Counted from the first letter of the stretch, positions 43,210 through 52,247 are shown. The stretch is DNA of 64,000 nt from an uncultured Ruminococcus sp. (GCA_910577575.1 CAJTOG010000001.1:193654-257653), one strand, 5' to 3'. Notes: generated by a model not told the origin, from the sequence alone. Program-made: numbers and translations.

Positions 43210-45296
43210 CAGGTTTTCTTCTCCTTATTGATTTTATTCTTCTTTTTGTTTTTGATACTAATTCCTGTAAATATGCCAATAATGGCGAGAATTACCGTAC
43301 CAACTGCTCCGCCTGTTACGGCAAGAAAAGTTTTGTCAACGTTTTTTTCGCCTATAGCAGTTGTATTTGTTACCACTTCAATATTACACGCTTGGGCATA
43401 CTGCCATGCAAGTGAATTTTCTTCTGCATAAATTTTGAAGCCTTCAATTACTGAAAATGGCAGGGGTGTTTCTGAATATTCATTGGTAAGTCCGTTACTT
43501 TGTGCATCAGCAATATTCTTTGCAAGTTCTGCATCATACTGATAGCCGAAAGAATAATCTCCTATAATTTCAATATTTTCGGGTAGCCGGACGCTCATAA
43601 GTGAAGTATTGCCTATGAATGCGTGTTCCCCTACAACTTTGAGGTTATCCGAAAACTTTATGCTTTTTATATTCGGACAGGCTTCAAATGCATAATTTCC
43701 GATTGTTTCAGTATTTGACAAATCAATGTCTTCGAGATGTTCATTATAGCAGAATGCTGATAAGCCTATTTCATTGACGCTTTTTGGAACAGTAAAGCTT
43801 TTGTCATTTTTCTGTATGGGATATTCAAGAAGTATAGTTTTGTCCTTATTGTAAAGTACGCCATTTTCTGATGAAAAAGTTCCATCACTGCCTTCTGTTA
43901 CATTTATTTCCTTAAGAGCAGAACAGTTTAAAAACGGTTCAGTGCCGTCAATGGATGCACAGTTTCCAGGGATAGTTATGCTTTCGACAAATGAAGAAAA
44001 TACATTTTCCCCTATGGATTTTACAGTTTCGGGAAGAATGATTTTTTTTGCTTCACAGGTATAGAATGCATTTTTATAAATTGATGTAACTTTATATCCG
44101 TCAATTTCGTCAGGTACATCAATAGTTTCATTCATTGAAGAACAGAAAGCAATACATGCTTCACCGTCAATGATTGCATATTCATAGTCTCCGGATGTTA
44201 TTGGATTGAGGGCAAGATATTCTTCTTCTGCATCAACGGCTTCTGTAGTTATAAAAGTAAAATTATTTTCAATACCATATTCTTCATCCACATCGGTTGC
44301 ATAGGTCTGGGCGGCTGAATCTGCTTTACCAATAATTACAAAATCAGAATTGGGTTTTTCGTCCATGTCATAGCCAAAAGCACAGTAACCTATATAGTTT
44401 ACATATTCAGGAATACGGATTTTTTCTATGGCAGTTCCCATAAAGGCACTCTGTCCGATACTTTCAAGCTGTGAGGGCAATGTAATTTCAGTAAGTTTTT
44501 CACATCCCATAAATGAAGCAAGTCCGATTTCAGTAAGCGTTTCAGGGAGCAGTACTTCATCAAGAGATGTACAGTTGATAAAAGTCATAGGATTTATGAT
44601 TTTAACGGAAGTCTGACTGATATCAATTTTTTTAAGCTCTGAATTGAAGCTGAATGCGTGACGACCGATTTTATTGACAGAATCCGGAACTTTTATTTCA
44701 GTAAGACCTGTTTCTGAAATTGCGGCAATTCCTATTTCTTCAACACTTTCCGGAACGGTGTATGAAGTACCGTCTTTCTTCGGTGGATAGAAGATAAGTT
44801 TTTTCATGTCCTTTGTGAATAAAACACCATCAACGGAGCAGTAATATTCATTGTTTTCATCAACTGAAAATTCTTTCATATTAAGACATGATGCAAACGG
44901 ATTTTCTGCTGATATATATTCAACTGTTGCAGGAATATTTATTTTTTCCGCAGGAGATTCAAGAAATGAATTTGAATCCAGTTCGGTTACTTTTAATCCG
45001 TCAATAGTATCAGGGATTGTTATTTCTGTGTCTGTTGATGAACATCCGGTTATTTGGATATTTTTGTCATCGTCGATTATATAGGAGAAATCACCGGATA
45101 TATTATCAGTATTTTTAGTATTGTTATACAGAACGGCTTCATTAATGGATTCTTCTGTATCTTTCTCAAGATTTATTGGCATAATTTCATCATCATAGTT
45201 TTCGGTTTCTGCATGGATGTTTGATACCGGTGCAGCGGATGTCAGACATATTAATAAACCTGCTGTAAATGCGGCTGCTTTTTTATGGTAATTCAT
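43209..45296 (-). CDS. Large BspA-type leucine-rich repeat surface protein
   Basis: 695 aa. Signal peptide (YHKKAAAFTAGLLICLTSAAPVS), two blocks of LRR_5 repeats separated by a DFVIIGKADSAAQTYA-like linker near residue 325, and a C-terminal helix (AVTGGAVGTVILAIIGIF) followed by a Lys-rich tail. It is the first gene of the operon and similar in plan to the 41866 gene, with which it is coupled (TGATG). Surface-bound through its C-terminus. Confidence 0.88.
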   Translation of the reverse strand: MNYHKKAAAFTAGLLICLTSAAPVSNIHAETENYDDEIMPINLEKDTEESINEAVLYNNTKNTDNISGDFSYIIDDDKNIQITGCSSTDTEITIPDTIDGLKVTELDSNSFLESPAEKINIPATVEYISAENPFASCLNMKEFSVDENNEYYCSVDGVLFTKDMKKLIFYPPKKDGTSYTVPESVEEIGIAAISETGLTEIKVPDSVNKIGRHAFSFNSELKKIDISQTSVKIINPMTFINCTSLDEVLLPETLTEIGLASFMGCEKLTEITLPSQLESIGQSAFMGTAIEKIRIPEYVNYIGYCAFGYDMDEKPNSDFVIIGKADSAAQTYATDVDEEYGIENNFTFITTEAVDAEEEYLALNPITSGDYEYAIIDGEACIAFCSSMNETIDVPDEIDGYKVTSIYKNAFYTCEAKKIILPETVKSIGENVFSSFVESITIPGNCASIDGTEPFLNCSALKEINVTEGSDGTFSSENGVLYNKDKTILLEYPIQKNDKSFTVPKSVNEIGLSAFCYNEHLEDIDLSNTETIGNYAFEACPNIKSIKFSDNLKVVGEHAFIGNTSLMSVRLPENIEIIGDYSFGYQYDAELAKNIADAQSNGLTNEYSETPLPFSVIEGFKIYAEENSLAWQYAQACNIEVVTNTTAIGEKNVDKTFLAVTGGAVGTVILAIIGIFTGISIKNKKKNKINKEKKT

Positions 45297-45328
45297 GTTA
45301 TATTCCTCTCAGATTTATAATAATGTTA

Positions 45329-45353
45329 TTATCTCTGCTATCAGCAAAGATAA
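45329..45353 (-). other. Hairpin in the leader of the LRR operon
   Basis: TTATCTCTGCT (45329-45339), loop ATC, AGCAAAGATAA (45343-45353): 11-bp stem with one mismatch, in the 5' leader between the promoter at 45381-45409 and the ATG at 45296. On the plus strand it precedes a short T-run. It may control LRR expression or mark a weak terminator of the opposite strand. Confidence 0.5.
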
Positions 45354-45380
45354 CAGTTTTTCAGATTTTAATACTTTAAC

Positions 45381-45409
45381 ATTATATCATAATCATTATA
45401 AAATTGCAA
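45381..45409 (-). promoter_or_regulatory. Sigma-A promoter for the LRR operon
   Basis: Minus strand: TTGCAA (45404-45409), 17-bp spacer, TATAAT (45381-45386). The leader is about 80 nt and includes the hairpin at 45329-45353. Confidence 0.75.
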
Positions 45410-45487
45410 TAAGTTTCACATATTTTTCTGTTTTGTACACCGATTTATCAGAAAAAATCATCAGCTCGGAAAATCTGAAAATAGTAC

Positions 45488-45516
45488 TTGACAAATCATA
45501 AAATATATGATATAAT
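45488..45516 (+). promoter_or_regulatory. Sigma-A promoter for the SRP RNA
   Basis: Perfect TTGACA (45488-45493), 17-bp spacer, perfect TATAAT (45511-45516). The 5' end of the SRP RNA is about 7 bases downstream. Confidence 0.88.
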
Positions 45517-45522
45517 ACCGTT

Positions 45523-45662
45523 ATGAAAGTTATTTCGGAATATAGATGTGCGGGCCCTGTGCAACAGAACACTGTGAACCATGTCAGGCGGGAAACCGAG
45601 CAGCATTAAGCGGAACGTTTCGTGTGCCGCAGTAAGCCTGCACATCTATGTTCCGAATTTTT
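45523..45662 (+). ncRNA. ffs: Signal recognition particle RNA (small type)
   Basis: The conserved SRP helix 8 region is clear: CATGTCAGG (about 45580-45588), GGGAAACC, and GAGCAGCATTAAG (45599-45611). Outer ends pair: TTCGGAA (45534-45540) with TTCCGAA (45651-45657) and TAGATGTGC with GCACATCTA, making one long rod. A T-run after 45657 ends it. It lacks room for an Alu domain, so it is the short bacterial form. Position upstream of dnaX is as in Bacillus. Exact ends are estimated from promoter and T-run. Confidence 0.92.
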
Positions 45663-45692
45663 ACGCTATTTTTCAGAAAGGCAGGCTGTGAT

Positions 45693-47300
45693 ATGTATAA
45701 AGCTTTATACCGTAAATGGAGACCGCTTACGTTTGATGATGTTATTTCTCAGCAGCATATCACTGAAATACTTAAAAATCAGCTCATAAATGATAAAACG
45801 GCTCACGCTTATCTTTTTACCGGTTCACGTGGTACAGGAAAAACTACCTGTGCAAGAATTCTGGCAAAAGCTGTAAACTGTCCGAATATGAAGGACGGCA
45901 ATCCCTGTCTTGAATGTGATTTGTGCCGGGAAGCCGATGAAGGTTCTCTTACTGATATTATTGAAATTGATGCAGCTTCAAATAACGGGGTTGAGGATAT
46001 ACGTGATTTGCGTGACGCTGCTGTTTATTCTCCGGAACGCTGTAAATTCAAAATTTATATTATTGATGAAGTTCATATGCTTTCAACATCTGCATTCAAT
46101 GCACTTCTGAAAATTATGGAAGAGCCTCCGCCATATGTCAAGTTTATACTTGCGACGACAGAAATTCATAAAGTTCCTGCCACCGTTGCATCACGCTGTC
46201 AGCGTTATGATTTCAGGCGTATAAGACAGAATGATATTGTTGAAAGACTTCTTTATATCGCTTCTCAGGAACATATTGAACTAACTCCGGACGGTGCGGC
46301 TTTGATAGCGAAACTTGCAGACGGCGGTATGCGTGATGCTGTTTCACTTCTTGACCAGTGTTCAGTATGCGCTGAAAAAATAGATGCAGAAGCAGTTTCA
46401 CAGTCTGCTGGTATTGCAGGAAATGAATTTTTATATGAAATTCTTGAAGCTGTTTCTGAATCGGATATATCAAGAGCTTTAAACGTTACATCTCAGCTCT
46501 ATGATAATTCAAAGGATTTGACAAGGCTTTGCGAGGAACTTATTTTACAGTTCAGAAATATCATGCTTATCAAGGTTTCACCTGATAATGCCGGCAGTAT
46601 TATTGCTGTTATGCCTGACGACTTTGAACGTCTGAAAGATATTGCCTTGAAATCCGAAATTGATGATATTATGGACAGGCTTAATCAACTTCAGATTTGC
46701 CGTGAACGTATGACTAAGGTTATGAATAAACGTGTTGAATTTGAAATGGCACTTATAAAAATCTGTAGTAATATAAAAAATTCCGTTCAGGCTATCGACA
46801 ATTCTGAATTTTATGATAAAATAAAAAAACTGGAGAATAAAATAAATTCTCTGAAAACTGTACCTGCAAACAATAAAAAAAGTGAAGTTATTACGGCATC
46901 AAGTCCGGCATCTGAAAATGAACCTGTACCGAATGTTCATATTGATATAAAGAATGTAAAAGAAGACGAGCTTACACCATGTATGCAATGGGATAAAATA
47001 ATGAATGAGTTCCGCCGTATCAATCCGGCAGTTGCAGGAAGCCTTGACGGTTCAACTGCTGCAACAAAGGGCAATGTTATGTGCATTTTTACTCCGAACA
47101 GATTTTTTATATCACTTTTCAAAAGCAGCAAGGAAAATGCATTGTCGTTAAGCAAGGCAATATATACTGTTCTCGGACAGAAATACAAAATAACTGCTCG
47201 CTGTACAACTACTGTTGAGGAAACACGTTCCATGGCGGAACAGCTTATTAAAAAAGCAATTAACAGCAGTATTGAAACGGCTGTTGATAATAATAACTGA
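45693..47300 (+). CDS. dnaX: DNA polymerase III subunit gamma/tau
   Basis: 535 aa clamp loader subunit. MYKALYRKWRPLTFDDV is the family start, so ATG 45693 is right; the upstream frame overlaps the SRP RNA. Walker A GSRGTGKTT near residue 45, zinc Cys cluster CPNMKDGNPCLECDLC near 65-80, and DEVHMLSTSAFNALLK near 125. The C-terminal third is variable. Co-transcribed with ybaB and recR. A tau/gamma frameshift site was not established. Confidence 0.96.
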   Translation: MYKALYRKWRPLTFDDVISQQHITEILKNQLINDKTAHAYLFTGSRGTGKTTCARILAKAVNCPNMKDGNPCLECDLCREADEGSLTDIIEIDAASNNGVEDIRDLRDAAVYSPERCKFKIYIIDEVHMLSTSAFNALLKIMEEPPPYVKFILATTEIHKVPATVASRCQRYDFRRIRQNDIVERLLYIASQEHIELTPDGAALIAKLADGGMRDAVSLLDQCSVCAEKIDAEAVSQSAGIAGNEFLYEILEAVSESDISRALNVTSQLYDNSKDLTRLCEELILQFRNIMLIKVSPDNAGSIIAVMPDDFERLKDIALKSEIDDIMDRLNQLQICRERMTKVMNKRVEFEMALIKICSNIKNSVQAIDNSEFYDKIKKLENKINSLKTVPANNKKSEVITASSPASENEPVPNVHIDIKNVKEDELTPCMQWDKIMNEFRRINPAVAGSLDGSTAATKGNVMCIFTPNRFFISLFKSSKENALSLSKAIYTVLGQKYKITARCTTTVEETRSMAEQLIKKAINSSIETAVDNNN

Positions 47301-47344
47301 GGCAAAATTTTGCCTTTAATACTAACTTAAAAGGAGAATAAAAA

Positions 47345-47695
47345 ATGAAAGCAAGAATTCCTAAAAACGTCGGTGGCGGCGGTGCACAGAATGTTAATCA
47401 GATGATTAAACAGGCTCAGAAAATGCAGGACCAGATTACAGAGCTTCAGGAGGAAATAGAAGCCCGTGATTTTACTGCAACTGCCGGCGGTGGTGCTGTT
47501 GAAGTTACTCTGTCAGGAAAGAAAACTATCAAGGAGCTTATCCTTAAGCCTGAAATAGTTGACCCAGAAGATATTGAAATGCTTCAGGATTTGATTATAA
47601 GTGCAGTAAATGAGGCTGTCAATAATATTGAAAATACAACAGAGGCTGAAATGGGTAAGATTACAGGCGGAGTTTCTCTCCCCGGATTGTTTTAA
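47345..47695 (+). CDS. YbaB/EbfC nucleoid-associated protein
   Basis: 116 aa. The family pattern NQMIKQAQKMQDQITELQEEIE near residue 18, then VEVTLSGKKTIKELILKPE, and a Gly-rich end. Such proteins form dimers that bind DNA. It sits between dnaX and recR, as usual. Its stop overlaps the recR start (TAATGG). Confidence 0.94.
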   Translation: MKARIPKNVGGGGAQNVNQMIKQAQKMQDQITELQEEIEARDFTATAGGGAVEVTLSGKKTIKELILKPEIVDPEDIEMLQDLIISAVNEAVNNIENTTEAEMGKITGGVSLPGLF

Positions 47696-48297
47696 TGGCT
47701 GACCATAATGCACTTCCGCTTATCATATTGACAGAAAAATTTGCTTCACTTCCCGGAATTGGTATGAAATCTGCTCAGAGACTTGCTTATCATGTTATGT
47801 CAATGCAGGTTTCAGAAGTTGAAGAATTTGCAGAGGCTCTTATAAGTGCGAAAAAAAATGTAAAATGCTGTTCAGTATGCCAGAATCTTACCGAAAAGAA
47901 AGTATGTCCGATTTGCAGTGATACTGACCGTATACAGAGTATAATATGTGTTGTGGAATCACCGAAGGACGTTACTGCTTTTGAGCGTACAAGGGAATAT
48001 AACGGCGTTTATCATGTGCTGCACGGGCTTCTTTCCCCTATGGACGGAATAACTCCGGATAAACTCCGAATGAAAGAACTGCTTGCAAGGATTTCAAAAG
48101 GCGGAGTTGAGGAAATAATTATGGCAACGAATCCGACTGTTGAGGGCGATGCAACAGCTCTTTATGTAGCAAATCTGCTTAAACCGCTTGGAGTAAAAGT
48201 TTCAAGGCTTGCATTCGGCTTGCCTGTAGGCGGTATGCTTGAATATGCGGATGAAGTGACTTTATTCAAGGCACTTGAAAACCGCAATGATATGTGA
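47695..48297 (+). CDS. recR: Recombination protein RecR
   Basis: 200 aa. HhH domain (LPGIGMKSAQRLAYH), zinc finger CCSVCQNLTEKKVCPIC near residue 57-73, and Toprim domain with VVESPKDVTAFE and NPTVEGDATALYV. Part of RecFOR recombination repair. Final gene of the dnaX operon, followed by a terminator. Confidence 0.97.
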   Translation: MADHNALPLIILTEKFASLPGIGMKSAQRLAYHVMSMQVSEVEEFAEALISAKKNVKCCSVCQNLTEKKVCPICSDTDRIQSIICVVESPKDVTAFERTREYNGVYHVLHGLLSPMDGITPDKLRMKELLARISKGGVEEIIMATNPTVEGDATALYVANLLKPLGVKVSRLAFGLPVGGMLEYADEVTLFKALENRNDM

Positions 48298-48301
48298 AAA
48301 C

Positions 48302-48332
48302 AAAGCCGTTTGTTTAATACAGACGGCTTTTT
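48302..48332 (+). terminator. Terminator after recR
   Basis: AAAGCCGT (48302-48309) pairs with ACGGCTTT (48323-48330), with further pairing inside (TTGT with ACAG), then T residues. Confidence 0.88.
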
Positions 48333-48352
48333 GATTAAAGGGGAATATTAAT

Positions 48353-48893
48353 ATGAATTTTATTTTATCTGTATAAATTGCTTGAAGCGGATGAAATACC
48401 TGTAAAGTTTACAAAAAATGAAATTAAGTTAATAAAATAGCGTGAACATTACAAAGGAAATACTTTTGCATCTATTATCGGAGCAGTAATTTTTGCAGTT
48501 TATGAAATTATATCACTGATTGAAGATTTTAAAAATGTTTTCTTTAGTATATGCTCTGTATTTCTGGCATTGATTTTTTTAAAAATGTTTTCAGAAGCTA
48601 AGCATATGAAGATAGAATATGCTTTCTATGGTGCAGTCAGCAAAAAGGAAATACGTTACAGTGTTTCATATCCAAGATTTACTCCTGTTTTAAAAGAATA
48701 TTCTGATACGGAAAGTGAAGAATCAAAGCATAATAGAGCAAGATATTACTATGTCTCTGCTATGATAAACGGAATTGAATATGACGGAATATGCTGTTAT
48801 GATTCAGAATTTAAAAAAATTGAAGAAGGAGATGAAGTTATTATTGCAAAGGGGCTTAGTACTTATGATGAACCGATAGCATACAAAAAATAG
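48353..48893 (+). pseudogene. Broken membrane protein gene
   Basis: After a fair ribosome site, ATG 48353 opens MNFILSV and stops. One frame over, KLLEADEIPVKFTKNEIKLIK runs on to TAG 48438. The same frame then continues REHYKGNTFASIIGAVIFAVY, two hydrophobic helices, and a soluble tail to TAG 48891. So one frameshift and one nonsense codon seem to break a protein of about 175 aa. The 3' part can be read from TTG 48570 as 107 aa, but without a ribosome site. The tail (YYYVSAMINGIEYDGICCYD) resembles DUF3592-like tails. Confidence 0.55.
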
Positions 48894-48930
48894 TTATATT
48901 ATTTTAAAATTATTCTTTTTTTAAATTAAA

Positions 48931-48963
48931 AATCCCCGAAACCCGCAAGATGTTTCAGGGATT
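48931..48963 (-). terminator. Terminator after rpsT
   Basis: On the minus strand AATCCCTGAAAC pairs with GTTTCGGGGATT (one mismatch), 9-base loop, then a T-run. It lies 27 bases past the rpsT stop. Confidence 0.85.
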
Positions 48964-48990
48964 AATTATTGTATTTGTTAAAACAAAAAC

Positions 48991-49251
48991 TTAGCCAGCA
49001 GCATTGAGCTTCTTAGCAAGCTGTGCCTTTTTTCTTGCAGCCTTATTCTTATGCATAAGACCCTTTGCACAAGCCTGGTCAACTTTCTTTATAGCAATTC
49101 TGATAGCTTCTGTTTTATTGTCAGCATTTGTTGTACAAGCAACATCAGCTTTCTTGAGAACAGTCTTGAGATTTGATTTTCTTGACTTGTTGGCAGCAGC
49201 TTTTGTTGCATTAACCTTAACTCTTTTTTTAGCAGATTTGATATTTGGCAT
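48991..49251 (-). CDS. rpsT: Ribosomal protein S20
   Basis: 86 aa, highly basic. MPNIKSAKKRVKVNATKAA is the family start, and GLMHKNKAARKKAQLAKKLNA the end. A 30S subunit protein. GGAGGTG before the ATG. It is divergent from gpr, a pairing also known from Bacillus relatives. Confidence 0.97.
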   Translation of the reverse strand: MPNIKSAKKRVKVNATKAAANKSRKSNLKTVLKKADVACTTNADNKTEAIRIAIKKVDQACAKGLMHKNKAARKKAQLAKKLNAAG

Positions 49252-49369
49252 TTTGATACACCTCCGATTTTTTGTATACGGATAAACTCCGCAGATTTAC
49301 AGATAATATAAACATATTTTTAATATGCCTGACAGCTGCAACGCACAACTGTCCACTGAGACAATATTA

Positions 49370-49398
49370 ATTATACCATTTTTTATTAAAAAATGCAA
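49370..49398 (-). promoter_or_regulatory. Sigma-A promoter for rpsT
   Basis: Minus strand: TTGCAT (49393-49398), 17-bp spacer, TATAAT (49370-49375). The leader of about 110 nt may allow autoregulation, as known for S20 elsewhere; no specific structure was defined. Confidence 0.75.
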
Positions 49399-49473
49399 TA
49401 GGCAATTTTAAAAGATTATCACAAATTTTTTACGTTGATTTACAGCAATATATACAAAGGAGGATTTTTTTAT

Positions 49474-50322
49474 ATGAATTTCAGATCGGACCTTGCTGTT
49501 GAACAGATTACAGCCGATAACCTTCCCGATGGGGTACACATGACTAAAAGGGGGGAAAGTTTTGAGATAACTGAAATTGTAATTGATGATGACAGTCATA
49601 TGAAATCTATGGGAAAGGGTAAGGGGAAATATATTACTCTTGAAAGCGGAAGCTTAAGCCGTTTTTCAGATGATTATGAAAATATGGCAAAGGAACTTTC
49701 CTATGAAATCCGCAGTCTTGTTCCTGACGGTGAAATTTTTGTTGCAGGGCTGGGCAACAGGGATATTACTCCCGATGCCATAGGACCGCAGACCGTAGAA
49801 AAAATACTTGCAACACGTCATTTACAGAATGAACTGGATAGTGATGAAGAAGCATTTTTAACGTCACTCAGGCGTGTAAGTGCGTTTGCAGGCGGAGTTA
49901 TGGGTCAAACGGGCATTGAAACAGCAGAAATTATAAGTGCGGTATGCCGTGAGATAAAACCGTCAGCGGTTATAGCTGTTGATGCACTTGCTTGTTCCGA
50001 TATAAGTCGTCTGGGAACGACTATTCAGATAAGTGACAGCGGAATATCTCCCGGAAGTGGTGTTTCAAATGCAAGAAAAGAGCTTTCGGAATCAAATTTA
50101 GGAATTCCTGTTATAGCAGTCGGAGTGCCTACTGTTGTCGATATGCATACGATAGTAAGAAGTCTCGCAGGAATTGATATTGACAGCAGTCTTCCGAATA
50201 TGATGGTGACCCCACGTGATATAGACAGGCTTACGGAACGTGCTTCACAGCTTATAGCATTTGGAATAAACCTCGCATTGCAGCCATCCCTTACTTTTGA
50301 TGATGTAAGGGGATTATTCTGA
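49474..50322 (+). CDS. gpr: Germination protease GPR
   Basis: 282 aa aspartic-like protease that degrades small acid-soluble spore proteins on germination. RSDLAVE at the start, LGNRDITPDAIGP near residue 90, and VIAVDALACSD near 165 hold the conserved Asp residues. AAGGAGG supports ATG 49474 rather than 49435. The propeptide before RSDLAVE is only two or three residues, shorter than in Bacillus. Its presence indicates a spore-forming lineage. Confidence 0.95.
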   Translation: MNFRSDLAVEQITADNLPDGVHMTKRGESFEITEIVIDDDSHMKSMGKGKGKYITLESGSLSRFSDDYENMAKELSYEIRSLVPDGEIFVAGLGNRDITPDAIGPQTVEKILATRHLQNELDSDEEAFLTSLRRVSAFAGGVMGQTGIETAEIISAVCREIKPSAVIAVDALACSDISRLGTTIQISDSGISPGSGVSNARKELSESNLGIPVIAVGVPTVVDMHTIVRSLAGIDIDSSLPNMMVTPRDIDRLTERASQLIAFGINLALQPSLTFDDVRGLF

Positions 50323-50330
50323 AACAAATC

Positions 50331-50360
50331 AACCGCACATATCTGTGCGGTTTTGTTTTT
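50331..50360 (+). terminator. Terminator after gpr
   Basis: AACCGCACA (50331-50339) and TGTGCGGTT (50344-50352) with a 4-base loop, then TTGTTTTT. Confidence 0.9.
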
Positions 50361-50778
50361 ATTCTTCTGTTTCCTCTGTTTCGATTAAAGTATTGGCTCT
50401 GAGTAAATCCCTGATTTCAGTAAGCAATTCTTCTTCCTTGGTAGGTTTTGGGGGTTCTTCTTGCTTTTCTTCTTTTTTATGTACAGCATTCATAAGCATA
50501 GTAACAATTTTTATCATAACAAATACGACTGCCGCCATGATAATAAAATTAATAATATCATTAAGAAATGCACCATATCTTATTTCAGCTCTCCAGAGAG
50601 TAAAGCTTAAACCTTTGAAACCGCCGTAATTGAAAAATCCAAGAATAGGTGAAACTATATTGTCAAGTAATGATGTGACAAGGCTGGAAAAAGCTCCTCC
50701 TATAATAACACCGATAGCCATATCAATAATATTTCCCCTCATGACAAAGGCTTTGAATTCATCCAGCATTTTTTTCAT
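50359..50778 (-). CDS. mscL: Large-conductance mechanosensitive channel MscL
   Basis: 139 aa. FKAFVMRGNIIDMAIGVIIGGAFSSLV is the first transmembrane helix with its amphipathic start, and FLNDIINFIIMAAVVFVMIK the second. The acidic/basic cytoplasmic tail is normal. It releases solutes on osmotic downshock. AAGGAG fits ATG 50778. It follows the zinc-ribbon gene by 19 bases. Confidence 0.95.
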   Translation of the reverse strand: MKKMLDEFKAFVMRGNIIDMAIGVIIGGAFSSLVTSLLDNIVSPILGFFNYGGFKGLSFTLWRAEIRYGAFLNDIINFIIMAAVVFVMIKIVTMLMNAVHKKEEKQEEPPKPTKEEELLTEIRDLLRANTLIETEETEE

Positions 50779-50797
50779 TTTTAAAACTCCTTAATTT

Positions 50798-51850
50798 TTA
50801 TTTTTCCTCAATCTGTGGAATGGAAGGTATCTCAATGACTTCTTCATGGACTGTTTTTCTTGCCTGCATATATTCAGGAAGTTCTATTTTATCAAGTTCA
50901 TTTTCATAGGGATTGATTTTTTTTGGCATGGCTTCAACAGAATGGTCTGCCTGAGCCATGATTGCTTCTTTATGTTCGGGAATATATGTTTCCAGTGTAT
51001 CAGGATTGGCATTTCCCGCATAATCCATAGAAATTCTTGATTTAAATCTGAGATTTGATGAAAGTCTGCTCGTATCAACTGCTTTTGTGATACCCATTCT
51101 GTCCTGTGTTTTTTTTACTTTATTGGCTTTAATGTCGTCAGCGTTTACAGTGTCAGTCTGCGGCATATATTTATTGAATCGGCCAGAATCATGCTTTTCC
51201 AGCTTATTGGCATCAACAAACGGAGTATCACTCATATATGAATTTTTCTTTTTATGTTCACGCTTTAATAAATCAGGGTTGAGTCCTGCTGTTGAAACAT
51301 CATTCATAGATTCGCCGTGAGATGACTTGCTGAAAAAGTCATCAGATGATTGTTTTTTACTGTGTTCAGATTTGTTTTCATCAAAGAAATCCCAGAAATT
51401 ATCAGAATCATTTTTCTGACTGTTATTTTCAGCCGGTTGTTCTTCCGGTTCAGACTGTTCGGGAACAGGTTTCGGAATTTCAGAAGTTTCCTGTATATTC
51501 TGTTCCTGATTAAATGATTGTGCATATACGGGTCTTCCGCTTGCGTCATATCCCATAAACTGTACAGGTGACTGTGTATATACCGGCATACCGTTTGCAT
51601 CATATCCCATAAATTGTACCGGCGGTTGAGCATATATCGGCATACCGTTTGCGTCATATCCTATAAATTGTGGTTGTCCATATATCATTACAGGAGGCGT
51701 ATTCGCATATGGATTTGTATGCATAAGCTGTTGCTGATTGCCATAAATTGAGTCAGTATTTATTCTATTTTGATATTCAAGATTATTTCCGCATTTTATA
51801 CAAAACTTGATATTACGGTTATTATCAGTTCCGCATATATTGCAAATCAT
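50798..51850 (-). CDS. Zinc-ribbon protein with 18-residue tandem repeats
   Basis: 350 aa. The N-terminal zinc ribbon CNICGTDNNRNIKFCIKCG is followed by a Gln/Pro/Tyr-rich region with three 18-residue repeats (Q-F-M-G-Y-D-A-N-G-M-P type) at about residues 58-111. An acidic Ser/Gln-rich linker and a basic region complete it. There is no clear membrane segment, so it is cytosolic or peripheral. Unknown function. It heads the mscL operon. Confidence 0.75.
   Translation of the reverse strand: MICNICGTDNNRNIKFCIKCGNNLEYQNRINTDSIYGNQQQLMHTNPYANTPPVMIYGQPQFIGYDANGMPIYAQPPVQFMGYDANGMPVYTQSPVQFMGYDASGRPVYAQSFNQEQNIQETSEIPKPVPEQSEPEEQPAENNSQKNDSDNFWDFFDENKSEHSKKQSSDDFFSKSSHGESMNDVSTAGLNPDLLKREHKKKNSYMSDTPFVDANKLEKHDSGRFNKYMPQTDTVNADDIKANKVKKTQDRMGITKAVDTSRLSSNLRFKSRISMDYAGNANPDTLETYIPEHKEAIMAQADHSVEAMPKKINPYENELDKIELPEYMQARKTVHEEVIEIPSIPQIEEK
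51516..51677 (-). repeat. 54-bp tandem repeat, three units
   Basis: Three consecutive 54-bp units encode 18-residue Tyr/Pro/Gly repeats in the zinc-ribbon protein. Copies are near identical (changes such as I/V, A/T, N/S), so they are of recent origin. Edges are approximate. Confidence 0.8.
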
Positions 51851-51896
51851 AAATTCACCACCTTATTGTTTGCAGAAAATTATTACCTGCTTATTT

Positions 51897-51925
51897 ATTA
51901 TAACATTTTTGCATGAAGTTTTCAA
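51897..51925 (-). promoter_or_regulatory. Sigma-A promoter for the zinc-ribbon-mscL operon
   Basis: Minus strand: TTGAAA (51920-51925), 17-bp spacer, TATAAT (51897-51902). The rest of the 397-base spacer 51851-52247 is very AT-rich. A TATAAT near 52147 could serve the plus-strand gene at 52248, but its -35 is poor. I see no gene or RNA there. Confidence 0.75.
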
Positions 51926-52247
51926 GTCTTTTTCGGGAAATTGTATATATTGCAACAAATTTTTTATCAATTTGTATTATTTTACAGTAACTACAACAAT
52001 TAAGATTAATTTCTATTTATACTGCACAACTTTTAACCGATTCATTTTATAAATAAATTATACATTTGTAATAAAATAAATTCGTTTTATTTGTTTATTG
52101 TGACGATATGTATAAAAAACTCTATATTTTTTATGAAATATATGTTATAATATATTTGGGAAATATTTTGATAAAAAAGAGAAAAAACTGAGAATAAAAA
52201 ATATGTGTAGATTATAAGCCGTATTTCCGGCAGATAGGAGAGAAAAA

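Noticed and set aside
45297..45501. Open frame on the plus strand before the SRP RNA
   Set aside because: It covers the LRR leader and two promoters and has no ribosome site or protein-like composition.
51851..52247. Possible gene or RNA in the AT-rich spacer before the carboxypeptidase gene
   Set aside because: The only open frame is low-complexity, and no structured RNA was recognised.
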